Below are positions 35,761-46,530 of a stretch of DNA of 64,000 nucleotides, piece after piece. The position numbers and the translations under genes were made by a program. Location: contig NC_133559.1 of the NCBI RefSeq assembly GCF_048773025.1, positions 9,826,501-9,890,500 of the forward strand, written 5' to 3'. Within the stretch, counting starts at the first letter, position 1. Every line of letters begins with the position of its first letter. Under the pieces are notes generated by a model. The model worked only from the letters and a program-made list of their open reading frames with translations. It was not told the origin of the DNA and made no database searches. Source of the stretch: Camelus bactrianus (lineage: Eukaryota > Chordata > Mammalia > Artiodactyla > Camelidae).

Positions 35761-36959
35761 TTATGCTAAGGAGAGGCAAGTTCACTTCCCTAAACTCAAG
35801 TTTCACTCATCGCTTTGAACCTTGGTTGACATGTCACCTTCCCTAAAGCCCGTGGGTGAAACAGAAACTAACCAAAGAGGTCACGGCCAGGGCAGTCATG
35901 GTGGAAACCCAATTTTTATGCCCTGGATGGTGCTTTGAATCCCTAGGATACTACAGACACATTTAGATTTGCAGTGTGGGCGAGTTCCCCAAGGGCCTGA
36001 AGCAGAAGGGAAGGCTGGGATAACGGAGTGAGGAAGAGGAGGGGAGGAGAAAGCAGGAAAGGCAAGGAGGAAGGAAATGATTTGGCTGGATGTGGGTATA
36101 GATGTTGGGCATCCAGGAAGAGAAAGAGGGTGAAGGATGAGAGTGGTAGAGGGAGAGGGGGAGGAGAAGGGAGAGAGATAGGGGAAGAAGGAAACAAGAG
36201 TAATGAAAGATTCAAGAGATGTGGCAACATAAGGTATAAGAAATAAACTCTGGCAGATGTAGCTATGTGTCTGTTACATGTTTACTCTTCAAAGGCATCG
36301 GCTTTGAAAATTGTGAGTCACAGAGGGACCATCACAAAAGGGTTGGTGTCCTTTTCTCTCTTTGAAGTCAAGTTGGGGATTGGGAGACAGCAGCCATGAA
36401 GATGTCTTGTCCTCCATCTTTTGGTTACTCTATGAACCTTGCTCCATTTCACTGGTGGTTAATGTCTCCCTGATACATCTAAGCTATAAGCTTAGATAAC
36501 CAGGCTACTTGAATCACAGACAATGAAAGGTGAGCCCACAGGATTAGAATTTTGTCACAAAAGCAAAGAATCTTTGAATTACAAGACCCCGCTCCTTGCA
36601 GTAATCCCTTCAACATAGTCGGTATATTTGGCAGATGGCCATCCAGGTCCAGTAGGGGCATCTTTATTGGCAGAGCTATTTAAAAAAAAAATCAGACCAT
36701 CCTTATTGGATAACTTTAACAGCTGTAAATTTTGTTCACTCTTGTGCTGAGCTCCATTTTGTCTTTTGGTAACTTTCACACACTAGACCTAATGCCACCA
36801 GCCAAAGCAAATGAGAAGTGAGTGAGTTCCCATTTCTTTAAGAAAGATCTTTAAACACTGGCTGGACATCCACAGTCTCTTAAATTGTTCTTCATTTGAT
36901 GATTTCAGGCCCTTCCCCATTTTGAATGACCTCTTCTGGACAAGATGCGATTGTAAATG
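35761..36959. other. Unique DNA with a purine-rich block
   Basis: A G/A-rich stretch runs from 36005 to 36200. No gene. Confidence 0.5.
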
Positions 36960-37490
36960 TTCCTCTCCCACCATGGTGCTCAGATCAATTAATTAAACAT
37001 CATAGTGCACAATTTCTGGTAACAAGGCAGAGCAAGGCAGTGGAGACTGCCCACTCCTCTAAACACACACTTCAAAGATTTGTAAATGCTGAGTGAAATG
37101 TAACCTAAAGATTCTAAACAGCACAGTCAAGCTCAAGCCTGCCTGTAACAAAGAGAAGCGTTCAATCCATCATAGTAAGAGTGAGGTGACAGAGTGGCAG
37201 CTCTTAGCGCCCAAACTCTTGCATCTTCCCATCCACAGAAAAGCACGAAAGTCATTAAGCGGAGATGTCTGTTTTTTGGGATTAGCTGTAATCTTTTGAT
37301 GTTTGACCACATGGTTGTGTTTGTTTGTTTGTTTGTTTTGAGCAAAAACTCCTATATAGCCTGCCTTCTTACCCCTTTGAAGCAATTCCTCAAAGCTACT
37401 TGAAATGCTGTCTCCTAGGCTATTGCCTTCAATAAGGTCCCTGAATAAAACGTGCAACTTTTAGGTTGTGCATTTTCCTTCAGTCAACAA
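36960..37490 (+). mobile_element. ERV LTR, family A copy 3 (fossil)
   Basis: TATA box CTCCTATATAGCC near 37350, then CCCTTTGAAGCAATTCCTC, GAAATGCTGTCTCCTAGGC, CCTGAATAAAACGTGC and TTCAGTCAACA at the end. The most complete family A copy. Solo LTR; the left end is approximate. Confidence 0.6.
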
Positions 37491-39218
37491 TAGTCTGTCT
37501 TTACATGGTTTAGGTTTGACTCTCTCTCGAGAGGAGGTTTCCCAGGCATCTTCAGTTCTGAGCCTCACCACCCCCCTGCACCCTTCAGCATATGCAGGTG
37601 TTCCCTGAGGGCAGTATGAGGGAAGATGCAAAGTGCAGTGCAAAGAACGTGGCATCTGAGAAGAATGCCTACATTCTCCTACAGTCAATATTCACAAGCT
37701 GGTGAAAAGTTATGTAAAATCTCTTTACACAGTATTTTCCCCAGAAATAAAATGTGGATTAATACTACCTATCTTCAGTTTTTTGGAAAAAAATATTTCA
37801 GTGACTAAACTGTCCCAGGGACCATCCTAGGTACTGCAGACAGCAGTCAACAAAATCAGTAAGCTATCTTGTGGGTATTTACCAGGATTAAACAAGACAA
37901 TGGCTGTAAAGCGCTTAAAATAGCTGAAGACCTAGAGAATGTGCTTGGTAATTTTTTTTTGCTCAACAGATATTTACTTAGTACCTACAATATTCTAATC
38001 AATGTTGTACCCAGTTGGGATATAGTATTGAAAAAGACCAGGGAAGCAGATCAGAAAAGAAACAGGCAGGACAAATGAGTCATTTGGTTTCAGATAGTGG
38101 TGTGTATGATTCACGTAAATCAGGAAGAGTGAACCAAAGTACTATGGAGATCAATGGGAACATTTTATTTCAGAAAATTAAACCAAGGCGGCCAACTGAA
38201 CAGTCATGTTAGGAGTGAAAAGAGAATCAAGAAGTATTGCCAGGAGTAAAAAGAAAATTGAGCAAATCAACGCATGTGATCAGAACCAATGAGAGAACAG
38301 CAGAGAGAGACAGGTGACTCTGAAGCCAGCTTGGGAAAACCAACAATAAGCAGGAAGTGCCCATTGTCTGTCCCACTGGGAAGAGGGGTGAGAGGTTGGG
38401 AGGCGGGAATACTCACGAAGCTTTCATGATAAGTGGGCTTCCGATAAGGATTCCATAGCCAACTGTATTTGTGGCTATGTGTAGTCAAATCAACTGTGAT
38501 TCTTGGGCTCCAGGACAACCTCACTCCCATTCAAGCAGTTCCTACTGGGTTTTCTAGCTGTGATGACCTAGGATTATAGACCACCCTAATCCTATCACTC
38601 GACCACCTCCTTAGAGTAGGAAGTACAATCTCAGAATGCAGCCATGAGAGAAAAGGAAGTTGTCTGGACCAGGAGCTAGAAGATCAGATTCAGTCAGGGC
38701 TCTGAATCATCATCACTGTGTGTTGCACTGGAGAGCCCCATGTGCTCTGATTTGGTTTTCTCATTGACAAAGTAAGAATAATGGTCCTTGTCTCTCACAG
38801 CTGTAACGGGGATTAAAACAAAATGGCATATGTGAAAGCTCTTTGGAAACCAGAAATACTCTAGAAGCCAAGGACATGATCAATCTAGGGGCGTGGATCA
38901 CAGCCCGTTCCTGGGCAAACTGGAAAGTACTGTGCCTGACTTCTCCCCACCATGGGCTGATTTTGAGGCCTCGGGCCAATGAGCACCTCTCTGTGCTTTG
39001 GTTTTGTGACCCCCCAGTATGTGGGAGGTAGTCTCTCCCCAAAAGTTTCTTCCATGATTCAGTGAATCTCTTCCCGTAAGAGAGCAGTGAAAGTTGGAAT
39101 AGCTAAAAAGCATCTGGCTCAACTGATCTTGGGAAAAATATATTTATCTTCAGGTAATCCTAACTTTGGAAAGCTATACTTTCTGGGGTTTCTTGCCTTT
39201 GATAAAAAACAGTTTTGG
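37491..39218. other. Intergenic, weak ancient repeats
   Basis: A MIR-like piece (+) lies at 38740-38860 with TTTTCTCATTGACAAAGTAA. No coding exon. Confidence 0.4.
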
Positions 39219-39328
39219 GGTGTGAGTGGGTGTAGCTCAGTGGCAGAGCACGTGCTTAGCATGCACAAAGTCCTGGGTTCAATCCCCAGTACTACATTAA
39301 AAAAAAAAGTAAAAAAAAAGAAAAAGTA
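39219..39328 (+). mobile_element. Camelid tRNA-derived SINE
   Basis: GTGTAGCTCAGTGGCAGAGC, TTAGCATGCAC, GGTTCAATCCCCAGTACTAC and an A-rich tail: one of the best preserved copies. Confidence 0.94.
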
Positions 39329-41359
39329 ATTTCTATTACAAAAAAACTGTTAAAAAACTGTTCTTATCTTTATGTTTGAAAGCATGATAGCATTTGCAGA
39401 TTTTAAGATACAGATAAACTAAACAGAACTGTTCAAGTTTTAAAGGGAAATTTGAAGAGTGCAAAGTTAGATACTGTTTCATGATTCAGATAACCACTTT
39501 TTTTTTTTTTTTTTTTAAGTACATCCTCACAGCTTCCTTCCTCTCCAGGTGTCTATCTAGTATTTGGGCAATTTGTATCCTGATTTAATCACTCAACACC
39601 TTATTTGTAGCAAAAATAATTTTTCTATGTTATCTCAAACAATTCTGGGGCCATACTAACCACCGTAAGATAGGCTGGGTAAGGGCTATCTCCAAGAGGC
39701 CAGCCTAGAAGCAGAAGCAGGAGCAGAAGGCTGCTCTCTCTGGGGTGCCCTCTACAGCAGAGTTGGCAGAATGGGAAGAAAACAGGATCCTTGAATTCTG
39801 GTCACTCTCCAGCACATTGAAGAAGGACACAAAGAGACAGACGCAGAAACATTTCCATCATTACAAGCTCTAATACGTGGAACGAGGAAAGGTTTACCTC
39901 GCCAGCTGGCGTACAAGGAGCAGACGTGGGGCTGACCTAATTCTTCTGCCTTTGTTCACACAGTCTGGGAGGTCTGGGAAGATGCTCCTGAGAAAATGAC
40001 TTTTGAGCTGAGGTCTGAGTGGGAAATAACCAGGCATGGAAAGGGGATGAGGGGAGGAGAGGGCCCAGAGCTTTCCAAACAGAGGGGACTGCTTGTGCAA
40101 AGAAGCTTTCCTATTAGAGGGACTGAAAGCTATCAGCTGAGCAAGTGAGGTTAGGGAGAGAGATGCTCTTAGAGAGCAGACCCAGGGCAGAGCACACACA
40201 GTCCTGGAGGCCATATCCTAAGAAAGCTATTTCAGGAGACGGGGCAGAAGCACAGGGTGATGGTGCAGGGGAAACGTCCATAGAGGGACACACCCAGGAG
40301 ACATTTCAAAAGAGGAGAGTTGCTGATGGACAGGATGAAAGAAGTGAGGGTGGGGGGAGGTGCCAGGGTGCTTCCCAGGCTCTGACTTGCCAAAGAGGGG
40401 GCCTTCCGCACCGCGATCTGAAGTGCTGAACCCCTCTGTCCATTGCTCTTATTTTCAGTGTGAGAAGTGGGAAGGTGGCAGTCCAGGTACGCACCACAAT
40501 CTTGTCTCTGTTCTGTAAAACAGAAGCTCCTATTTGAAGAGTGAATGAGAGAGGAGTCAGAGGAGAAAGTGAGCAGGGAGACCCCAGGCAGCAGCGGTGA
40601 GAGGAGGAAGAGGGGAGTCTGGGGATACTCCAGCAGAAGGAGAGTAGGAGGACAGCCAGGGAGGAGTGGAGGGTGGCTGGGGGCAGGTTTGGGGGTGGGG
40701 TGGGGGGTGGGGGGTCGGGCAGGAGAGGTGGCATGCTGATAGGAGGAAAGAGGGGCTGGAGACACTTAGATGGAAGAATCTCGGCCTAGTAAACCTGCAA
40801 ATTATCTTAGCAAACCCCGTCCAATCCTCTCAGTGTAGAACAGAGAAAATTAGTTTTAATGTTATAAGTTTATTATTCTTGTGATGTCTGCACTTGTAGA
40901 ACTTTTGGAACCCACAAAAAAGGTAAGCAAAGTAAAATCACCCATTGTCTCTCTTCCTAGAGAATCCACTGCTAAGACATTGAATTTCCTCCCACTTTAA
41001 ACATTTTTGGTTTCGTTTTGCAGTTTTAAAACGGTGGGAGTTACACCATAGATGCAACTTTATGTCCTGTTTTAAAACCTTAAATAGCAGTTGTAAAGTG
41101 TCCCACACCTTATCCCTAACGCTTCGATGAAACAGGGGAGTTCGGCAAGCGGGCGGTGAGACAAACCCACGTGCGTGGCTGAGTCAGGATTCCCGGGACA
41201 CCGACCTGGGCTCTTCGCAGCGCAAACACCTAACGGGGAGGCAGACCATCTGGCAGACGAAAAAGGGAATCCCTGGACTCGACTGAACTGGACTGGAAGC
41301 AAGCCAGACGGGAGTTCTGCCTGCGTTCAGGCTTGGAAATTGGCAGCCACGGAGTCCAG
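39329..41359. other. Upstream flank of CD1D
   Basis: A T-run (18) lies at 39499-39516. G/A-rich stretches lie at 40040-40080 and 40545-40740. No gene found. Enhancers for CD1D could be here but nothing specific is visible. Confidence 0.45.
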
Positions 41360-41482
41360 GGCGTAGCTTCTGGTGGGTTGGATGGGTGGGCGTGGCGCGG
41401 GGTGGAGGCACGGGCCGGGGAGAGGACATCTCAAGTTCCAGCGCAGCGCCGGTAGCTCCGTGAGGATCCCACCCCCAGCGGC
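41360..41482 (+). promoter_or_regulatory. CD1D: CD1D proximal promoter / 5' UTR, TATA-less
   Basis: The 120 bases before the CD1D ATG are GC-rich, with a GGGTGGGCGTGGC Sp1/KLF-like box near 41385 and no TATA box. Such CACCC/GC boxes are known in CD1D promoters of other mammals. The transcription start cannot be placed from sequence. Confidence 0.5.
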
Positions 41483-41543
41483 ATGGGCTGCTTGCTGTTT
41501 CTGTTGCTCTGGGGGCTCCCCCAGATTAGGGGAAGTTCTGAAG
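41483..41543 (+). CDS. CD1D: CD1D exon 1: signal peptide
   Basis: Coding part of exon 1, 61 nt, encoding [20 protein letters not shown] plus one base of the next codon. The hydrophobic core LLFLLLWGL marks a secretory signal peptide. The donor is AAG|GTGAGT, close to consensus. The ATG is intact, with G at +4. Confidence 0.95.
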
Positions 41544-44500
41544 GTGAGTGGAACCTGGGCGCCCGGGTGGAGGGCGGCGGGAGGGAGACGGGCTGGGAAA
41601 GGGTCCAAGGCCGGCTGCGGGCGGCGGAGACCGATGCACCTCGGAAAGTCGGGAGGAGGCTCGATCCACCAGCCAGAGAAACTGCTGCTCTCCGCTCCGG
41701 CTCCCGGGCCCCCAGAAGGGGGAGATCGGCTCAGGGGTGGTAGACCTCACCCCTCCTTCCCAAGCCCATCTGTTTATTTGTTTCTTTCTTCCTTCCTTTT
41801 CCTCCCATTCTTTGCCCCCCACCCCCTCGCTGCGCCCCTCCTGTCTGCGATCTCTCTAGGCCCGCAAAGACATTTCCCCCTCCGGTGCCTGCAGATCTCG
41901 TCCTTTGCCAATAGCAGCTGGTCGCGCACGGACGGCCTGGCCTGGCTGGGGGAGCTGCAGGCCTACACTTGGCGCAATGACTCGGACACCATCCGCTTCC
42001 TGAAGCCCTGGTCGCAGGGCAGATTCAGTGATCAGCAGTGGGAGAACCTGCAGCATATATTTCTGGTTTATCGAATCAGCTTCACCAGGGACATCCAGGA
42101 ATTCGTCACAATGCTGCACGTAGACTGTGAGCTGAGGGATGGGATTCTGGCCGCCGCCGCACCCCCACCCCCAATCCCCAACCCCCGCCCCACCGCTGAT
42201 AAAATTCTTCCATCTCTTCACACTTTTTGGGGGCAGTATTTTAAAGAGAAGGCTGCTTTTCATTTTTATTTTTTAATTTATTTATTTTATTGTTATTTTG
42301 GGTGGGGAGGGAGACAATTAGGTTTATTTATTTGTTTAATGGCGATACCAGGGATTGAACTCAGGACGTGGCGCATGCTAAGCATGCGCTCTACCACTTG
42401 AGCTCTACCCTTCCAAACTCCACACTCTTCTGATTTCCTCTTCTGCCTGAGAGGTCTCAGCTCGATGCCTCAAAACACCCCTCAGTTCCTCCTGCTGCCT
42501 GTCGCCTGCTCTCAATTACCTGGACTCTGGGTGCAGTGTAACCCTCACACCAACGTCTTCTCCTCGCCCCCTTCCAGTCTTTTGAGCTCTTCGTTGATCT
42601 CTGTCCATTCCTCTCCTCAGATCCCTTTGACATCCAGATATCTGGTGGATGCGAGGTGCTCCTGGGGAACACCTCAAAAAGCTTCTTGGACATTGCATTT
42701 CAAGGAAAAGCTGTCGTGAGTTTCCAAGGAACTTTTTGGGTGCCAGATCCAGATTCCCCACCCTGGGTGCAGAAGGCCTGCAAAGTGGCCAACCAGGACC
42801 GAGGGACCAGGGAAACAGTACAGTGGCTCCTGGACTCCATCTGCCCTGGTCTTGTCAGAGGCCTCCTGGAGACAGGGAAGTCGGAGCTGGAGAAGCCAGG
42901 TCAGCCTGCCCCTCCACCGCCCGCCCTCCACTCCACTCTCAGGCTCCATCCAGGCTTTTCTATCCCAGGGTGCCCCTCCCTCTGAGCATCAGGGCAAGAG
43001 AAAGACTCAGGTGGGGATGGATAAGATGTGAGGGTATTTCTTCACTCCACAGACCTTAACTGAGTGCCCTTGGGGGGCCGTGAGCTGAATGAAATAAACA
43101 CTGAGGGTCAAACAGGATCTCTGCTTCAGGAGGAGGCTGAGAAGTCAGATGAACAATTAAAGCAGCGTTTGAAACAAGGCCCTATGTTCCAGCTGAACAC
43201 AGGGTGCTATAGGAGCACAGAGCAGGAACACTTCCATGGGGCTGGGTCAGGGAATGAGGGTCAGGGAAGGCTTTCTCGGAGAAGCTAACACAAAGGGATG
43301 GAAGTTGTGAGAGACTTCATCTCCAGAGGGGGACGTGAAGGACCCAGGAGCCTGCTGTCAGGCCTGGAGCCTCCAGTGCAGAGTCTTCACCTAAAGATCT
43401 CTCATCCCTTGTCGGATGCAGTGCAGCCCGAGGCCTGGCTGTCCAGCGGCCCCGCCCCCGGGCCCGGCCGTCTGCTGCTGGGGTGCCACGTGTCAGGATT
43501 CTACCCGAACCCCGTGTGGGCGATGTGGATGCGGGGTGAGCAGGAGCAGCCAGGCACTCGGCGAGGTGACGTCCTGCCCCAGGCTGACGGGACGTGGTAC
43601 CTCCGAGTGACCCTGGATGTGGCAGCCGGGGAGGCGGCCGGCCTGAGTTGCCGGGTGAGACACAGCAGTCTCGGAGACCAGGACATCATCCTGTACTGGG
43701 GTGAGAAAGAACGGGGGCCCAGCTGGGGATGGGAGGGCTGGGGAAGGGGAGGGAGGTGACACACCCAGGATGGAGGAGTTTTGGAGCTGAGGCCCCACAC
43801 CAGGAGTATAGACGGAGGGGATTCTGGATATAGGAAGGAGAGGAATAAAGATTTGAACTCAAAAAGGAGTGAGATAAGATATTCCATATAAAAAGAAAAA
43901 GAAGACTTGGGGGAACCCCACAGATCCAGAAATGGACGAGTACAGAATCCCAGGAGGATTCATTCCCCAGAAGAGGGAACTGGGGACTTGCAAAAGGCAG
44001 GATAACAAAGACAGCTGTGGTTTGCAGAGCGCTTCTTCTGTGCCAGCCAGCACTCTGCATGCAGCGTTTCCACTAATCACCCCAATCTCCCTCGAAGCGG
44101 GTGCTATTGTTTTTGCTTTAGAGATGAGAGATTGAGGCTAAGCAACAAGTTGGCCAGGGTCTCCTCATTAGAAAGTGGAAGAGCTGGATTTAGACTCAGG
44201 TCTGCTTCCCTAGAAAACGGCTGCCTTCCCCCGTAGGCTGTGCTAGCCTCTGCTGAGGTGAACTGAATTGCGAATGCCCAGACCCCAGAAAAGGTGGGGT
44301 GGGCAGACTTCAGAGGAATAGGAGTGGCCAGTGTAAGCCAGGGAGGAAGTAAGAAGTCCCCGGCACCCTCACATGTGCTCATGCCAGGGCACGTGAGATG
44401 GGGCGGGGTCCTGGGTTGAGAGATGCCCTGTTTTCCCCCCAAGCAGGGCGGGGCCAGGCCTCCCCGGGCTTGATCGCTGGGCTGGTGGTGGCGTTCCTCC

Positions 44501-44664
44501 TGATTCTGACTTGTGTCGGCTTAGCCTTCTGCTGTCAGCGGCGCCGGTAAGTCTCTTCTTTCCATCTCTTCCTTCCCTCAACCTCTTTCCCCATCACTTC
44601 TCCTCTCCCCCTTTCCTTAATGATCTCTGTATTCTCTCACAGCCGCTATCATGGCATCATGTGA
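41483..44664 (+). CDS. CD1D: CD1D, antigen-presenting glycoprotein CD1d (six exons, intact)
   Basis: Six exons (41483-41543, 41860-42126, 42621-42899, 43422-43700, 44447-44546, 44643-44664) join in frame, all introns phase 1 except the last (phase 2), to give 335 residues, the human length. Order: signal peptide (about 1-18), alpha1 (21-109), alpha2 (110-202), Ig-like alpha3 (203-295), transmembrane segment (about 303-323), short basic tail. Diagnostic stretches shared with human CD1D include [36 protein letters not shown] and GEQEQ. Disulphide pairs expected: C120-C184 and C224-C279. The protein family pairs with beta-2-microglobulin at the cell surface, loads lipids in endosomes and presents them to NKT cells. 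Sequons are N38, N60 and N126; the fourth human site is absent. Start chosen because [12 protein letters not shown] matches the human signal peptide. CD1D rather than another CD1 isoform is near certain from the alpha1 and tail sequence. Confidence 0.97.
41860..42126 (+). CDS. CD1D: CD1D exon 2: alpha1 domain
   Basis: 267 nt after the acceptor TCTCTCTAG, encoding residues 21-109. It forms one wall of the lipid groove. Sequons N38-S-S and N60-D-S are present. S94, R97 and D98 (mature S76, R79, D80) are kept; R79 and D80 are known contacts for the NKT receptor and the galactose of alpha-galactosylceramide in human CD1d. The donor ACT|GTGAGC is canonical. Confidence 0.96.
42262..42415 (-). mobile_element. 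Camelid tRNA-derived SINE in CD1D intron 2
   Basis: TTTGGGTGGGGAGGGAGACA, GGGATTGAACTCAGGAC, GCATGCTAAGCATGCGCTCT: a full-length type copy, reversed relative to CD1D, over 200 bases before exon 3. Confidence 0.93.
42621..42899 (+). CDS. CD1D: CD1D exon 3: alpha2 domain
   Basis: 279 nt after TCCTCTCCTCAG, encoding residues 110-202. C120 and C184 should form the alpha2 disulphide. D169 and T172 (mature D151, T154) are kept, but the residue between them that is Trp153 in human is Gly171 here, as in mouse. N126-T-S is a sequon; human N181-G-T is replaced by D181-S-I. C163 looks like an extra unpaired cysteine. Donor CAG|GTCAGC is usable though not ideal. Confidence 0.96.
43422..43700 (+). CDS. 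CD1D: CD1D exon 4: Ig-like alpha3 domain
   Basis: 279 nt after GTCGGATGCAG, encoding residues 203-295. It has the C1-set Ig pattern: C224-H-V-S-G-F-Y-P, a Trp core, and L-S-C279-R-V-R-H. This domain contacts beta-2-microglobulin. A second AG four bases downstream (TGCAGTGCAG) would break the frame, so 43422 is the chosen start. Donor GGG|GTGAGA. Confidence 0.96.
44020..44205 (-). mobile_element. MIR SINE in CD1D intron 4
   Basis: GCAGAGCGCTTCTTCTGTGC, TTTAGAGATGAGAGATTGAG and GGCCAGGGTCTCCTCATTAG follow MIR in reverse. Confidence 0.7.
44447..44546 (+). CDS. CD1D: CD1D exon 5: transmembrane segment
   Basis: 100 nt after a C-rich tract and AAGCAG. It encodes a short linker GRGQASP, then a hydrophobic helix [20 protein letters not shown], then FCCQRR. 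Membrane-proximal cysteines CC could be palmitoylated (inference). Donor CCG|GTAAGT is strong. Confidence 0.94.
44643..44664 (+). CDS. CD1D: CD1D exon 6: cytoplasmic tail and stop
   Basis: 22 nt after CTCTCACAG completing the tail QRRRRYHGIM and a TGA stop. YHGI fits the YXX-hydrophobic signal for AP-2/AP-3 sorting; the human equivalent is YQGV. This tail supports CD1D and predicts endosomal and lysosomal trafficking. The 3' UTR continues past 44664; an ATTAAA at 45260 is a possible but unproved poly(A) signal. Confidence 0.93.
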
Positions 44665-45775
44665 CCTGGAACTCAGGCTCTCAGGACTTCAGTGCTCCGA
44701 AATTGAGGGTGAAAGAGAGTTATTTTGAAGAAGCAGAGAACGGTCATAAGGCAGCTCTGGTCACACTCTTTGAACACTTTATCTAAGAGGATTGAAGTTC
44801 TTTTTCAGTATACTACAAGTTTGTAAGCCCAAGTGGTCCTGTAAAAAGAGAAGAGCAAACTCAGATACCTCTCAGGCACAAGCAGATAAGGACTGCGGTG
44901 GAAGTGTGTGTGTGGTCCTTGTCTGAATGATGGCCTCTGCAGTGCCCTGGAAAGCACTTCTCCCGTGCAAAGGAAGCAGGTCCAGTTGTTCGTTGTCAAG
45001 TACAAAGTAAGACCCTCGCTTGACTGTAACCCACATTTTTTTTTCAAGAAAAGTGGAAGTCTAGGTTTAAATGTGAACATGCCTGATATTAATGGGTCGA
45101 CTGAAAGTTTTATGAAATATGTCGCTGCTGCCTGATGACAACCACAGCGTTTCCCAGTTTGTGTCTCTGATATAAAAAGTTTATCCTGAATAATGTATTG
45201 GCAGTTCCAGGACCTAGATTCTATTGTAAGTTTGGATTTATAAAGAGGGATATTTTCTCATTAAAAGAAAATGAGGATGTAAGAAACAGAGGCATCTCAA
45301 GCTGTTTACTTGAAGTAACTTGATTAAAAGAGGAAAATGACAGTGTATGTGTATTATGGAGAAAAAGCTACTTTTGGTAGGAATATTTCTCTCAAATGGC
45401 CAGTCATTTTTTTCAGTCTTGAAGGAGACCGGATCCCCCCAGAATAGGCCCTCCTCTTAATAGCTGTTAAGTGAAGCAGTGTATGGAGTGGGCTGGACCC
45501 CTCTGGGCAGGCGGGAGCTGTACTGGTGATGTCTGCATCATCCAGCTGTCTTTCTTAGCCTAGAGAAAAGACAGCAGCTGACCAAGAAACAAGAAAGCAA
45601 AGTTAAAAGCACCTGTTAGCTATCAGGGAAGTAGTCTCTTGGCACTCAAGGCCCTCAAAAATCCCAAAAAAGTGAATCTAAACTTTCGAAGTCTTTGCTT
45701 GAGAAAATTAAGATTTGGCATCTTCTATGTTGGGCTTGTAAGTAGAACTCAGGATGTGGGGCCTGCTAGTTTCCA
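44665..45775 (+). other. CD1D: CD1D 3' UTR and downstream flank
   Basis: Begins as the 3' UTR of CD1D. An ATTAAA at 45260-45265 is the nearest plausible poly(A) signal; no strong AATAAA seen before 46 kb. No other gene. Confidence 0.45.
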
Positions 45776-45960
45776 AATCCGTGCTTCTCAAACTGTGGTT
45801 TCCTGACCAGTAGCCTCATCATCACCTGGGAACTTGCAAACTATTTTACCCACCCCCCTCAACCTACTGAATGAGAAATCTTGTGAGGGGAGCCCAGTAA
45901 TCTGTGTTTTAAGAAGCCCTCAGGGGCTTCTGAAATTGAGCTAAAGTTAGAGAACCACTG
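45776..45960 (+). mobile_element. MER5A (hAT-Charlie MITE)
   Basis: GTGCTTCTCAAACTGTGGTT at the left, ATCACCTGGGAACTTGCAAA, AATCTGTGTTTTAAGAAGCC, and TTAGAGAACCACTG at the right: the inverted ends of MER5A. Confidence 0.9.
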
Positions 45961-46183
45961 TTTATAGGCATGTACAATGCTATGCAACAGATTCCTCAGA
46001 ATGCTAAATGAAAATCTTGGCCTAGGGTTAATCAGAGAAGGCTTCCTGAAGGAAGGGCAATTTGAAGCAGGAATTAGGGAGTGAGGTGAAGCAGCAAGTG
46101 CACTGGACCAGAGTCTCCTCTGACTCATTTTCTTCCTGTGCCAAATGGAGATAATAATGTCTGTCTTGATTATGCTACAGGTG

Positions 46184-46530
46184 GAATGTCTGTGTCCTGT
46201 GTCCCCCCTCCAAATTCATATGTTGAAAACCTAATTGGGCATTAGCTGATGATACTACAAGGTGAGGTCTTTGGGAGGTGATTAAGTCATGAGGTCTGAG
46301 CTCATGAATGGGATTCGTGTCCTTATGAAAAGAGGCCCTTATCCCCTCCACCACCAAGTGAAGACATGGCAAGAAGGCTTCCTCACAGAAAGTGGACCCT
46401 CACCAAACACTGAATCTACTGGCACCTTGATCTTGGACTTCCCAGCCTCCAGAACTGTGAGAAATAGATTTCTATTGTTTTTTAAGCCACCCAATTGATG
46501 GTATTTTGTTATAACAGCCTCAATGGATTA
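46184..46530 (+). mobile_element. MaLR LTR, MLT1/MST group (fossil)
   Basis: CCAAATTCATATGTTGAAAA, TTTGGGAGGTGATTAAGTCA, CTTGATCTTGGACTTCCCAG and GGTATTTTGTTATAACAGCC: near full-length solo LTR. Old. Confidence 0.9.

Noticed and set aside
39240-39295. tRNA gene-like boxes
   Set aside because: A and B boxes belong to the SINE family; no full cloverleaf and many copies with A-rich tails.
41373-42401. Single open frame of 342 codons running across CD1D exons 1 and 2
   Set aside because: It reads through intron 1 and into intron 2 and the SINE; only the exon 2 part is real CD1D protein.
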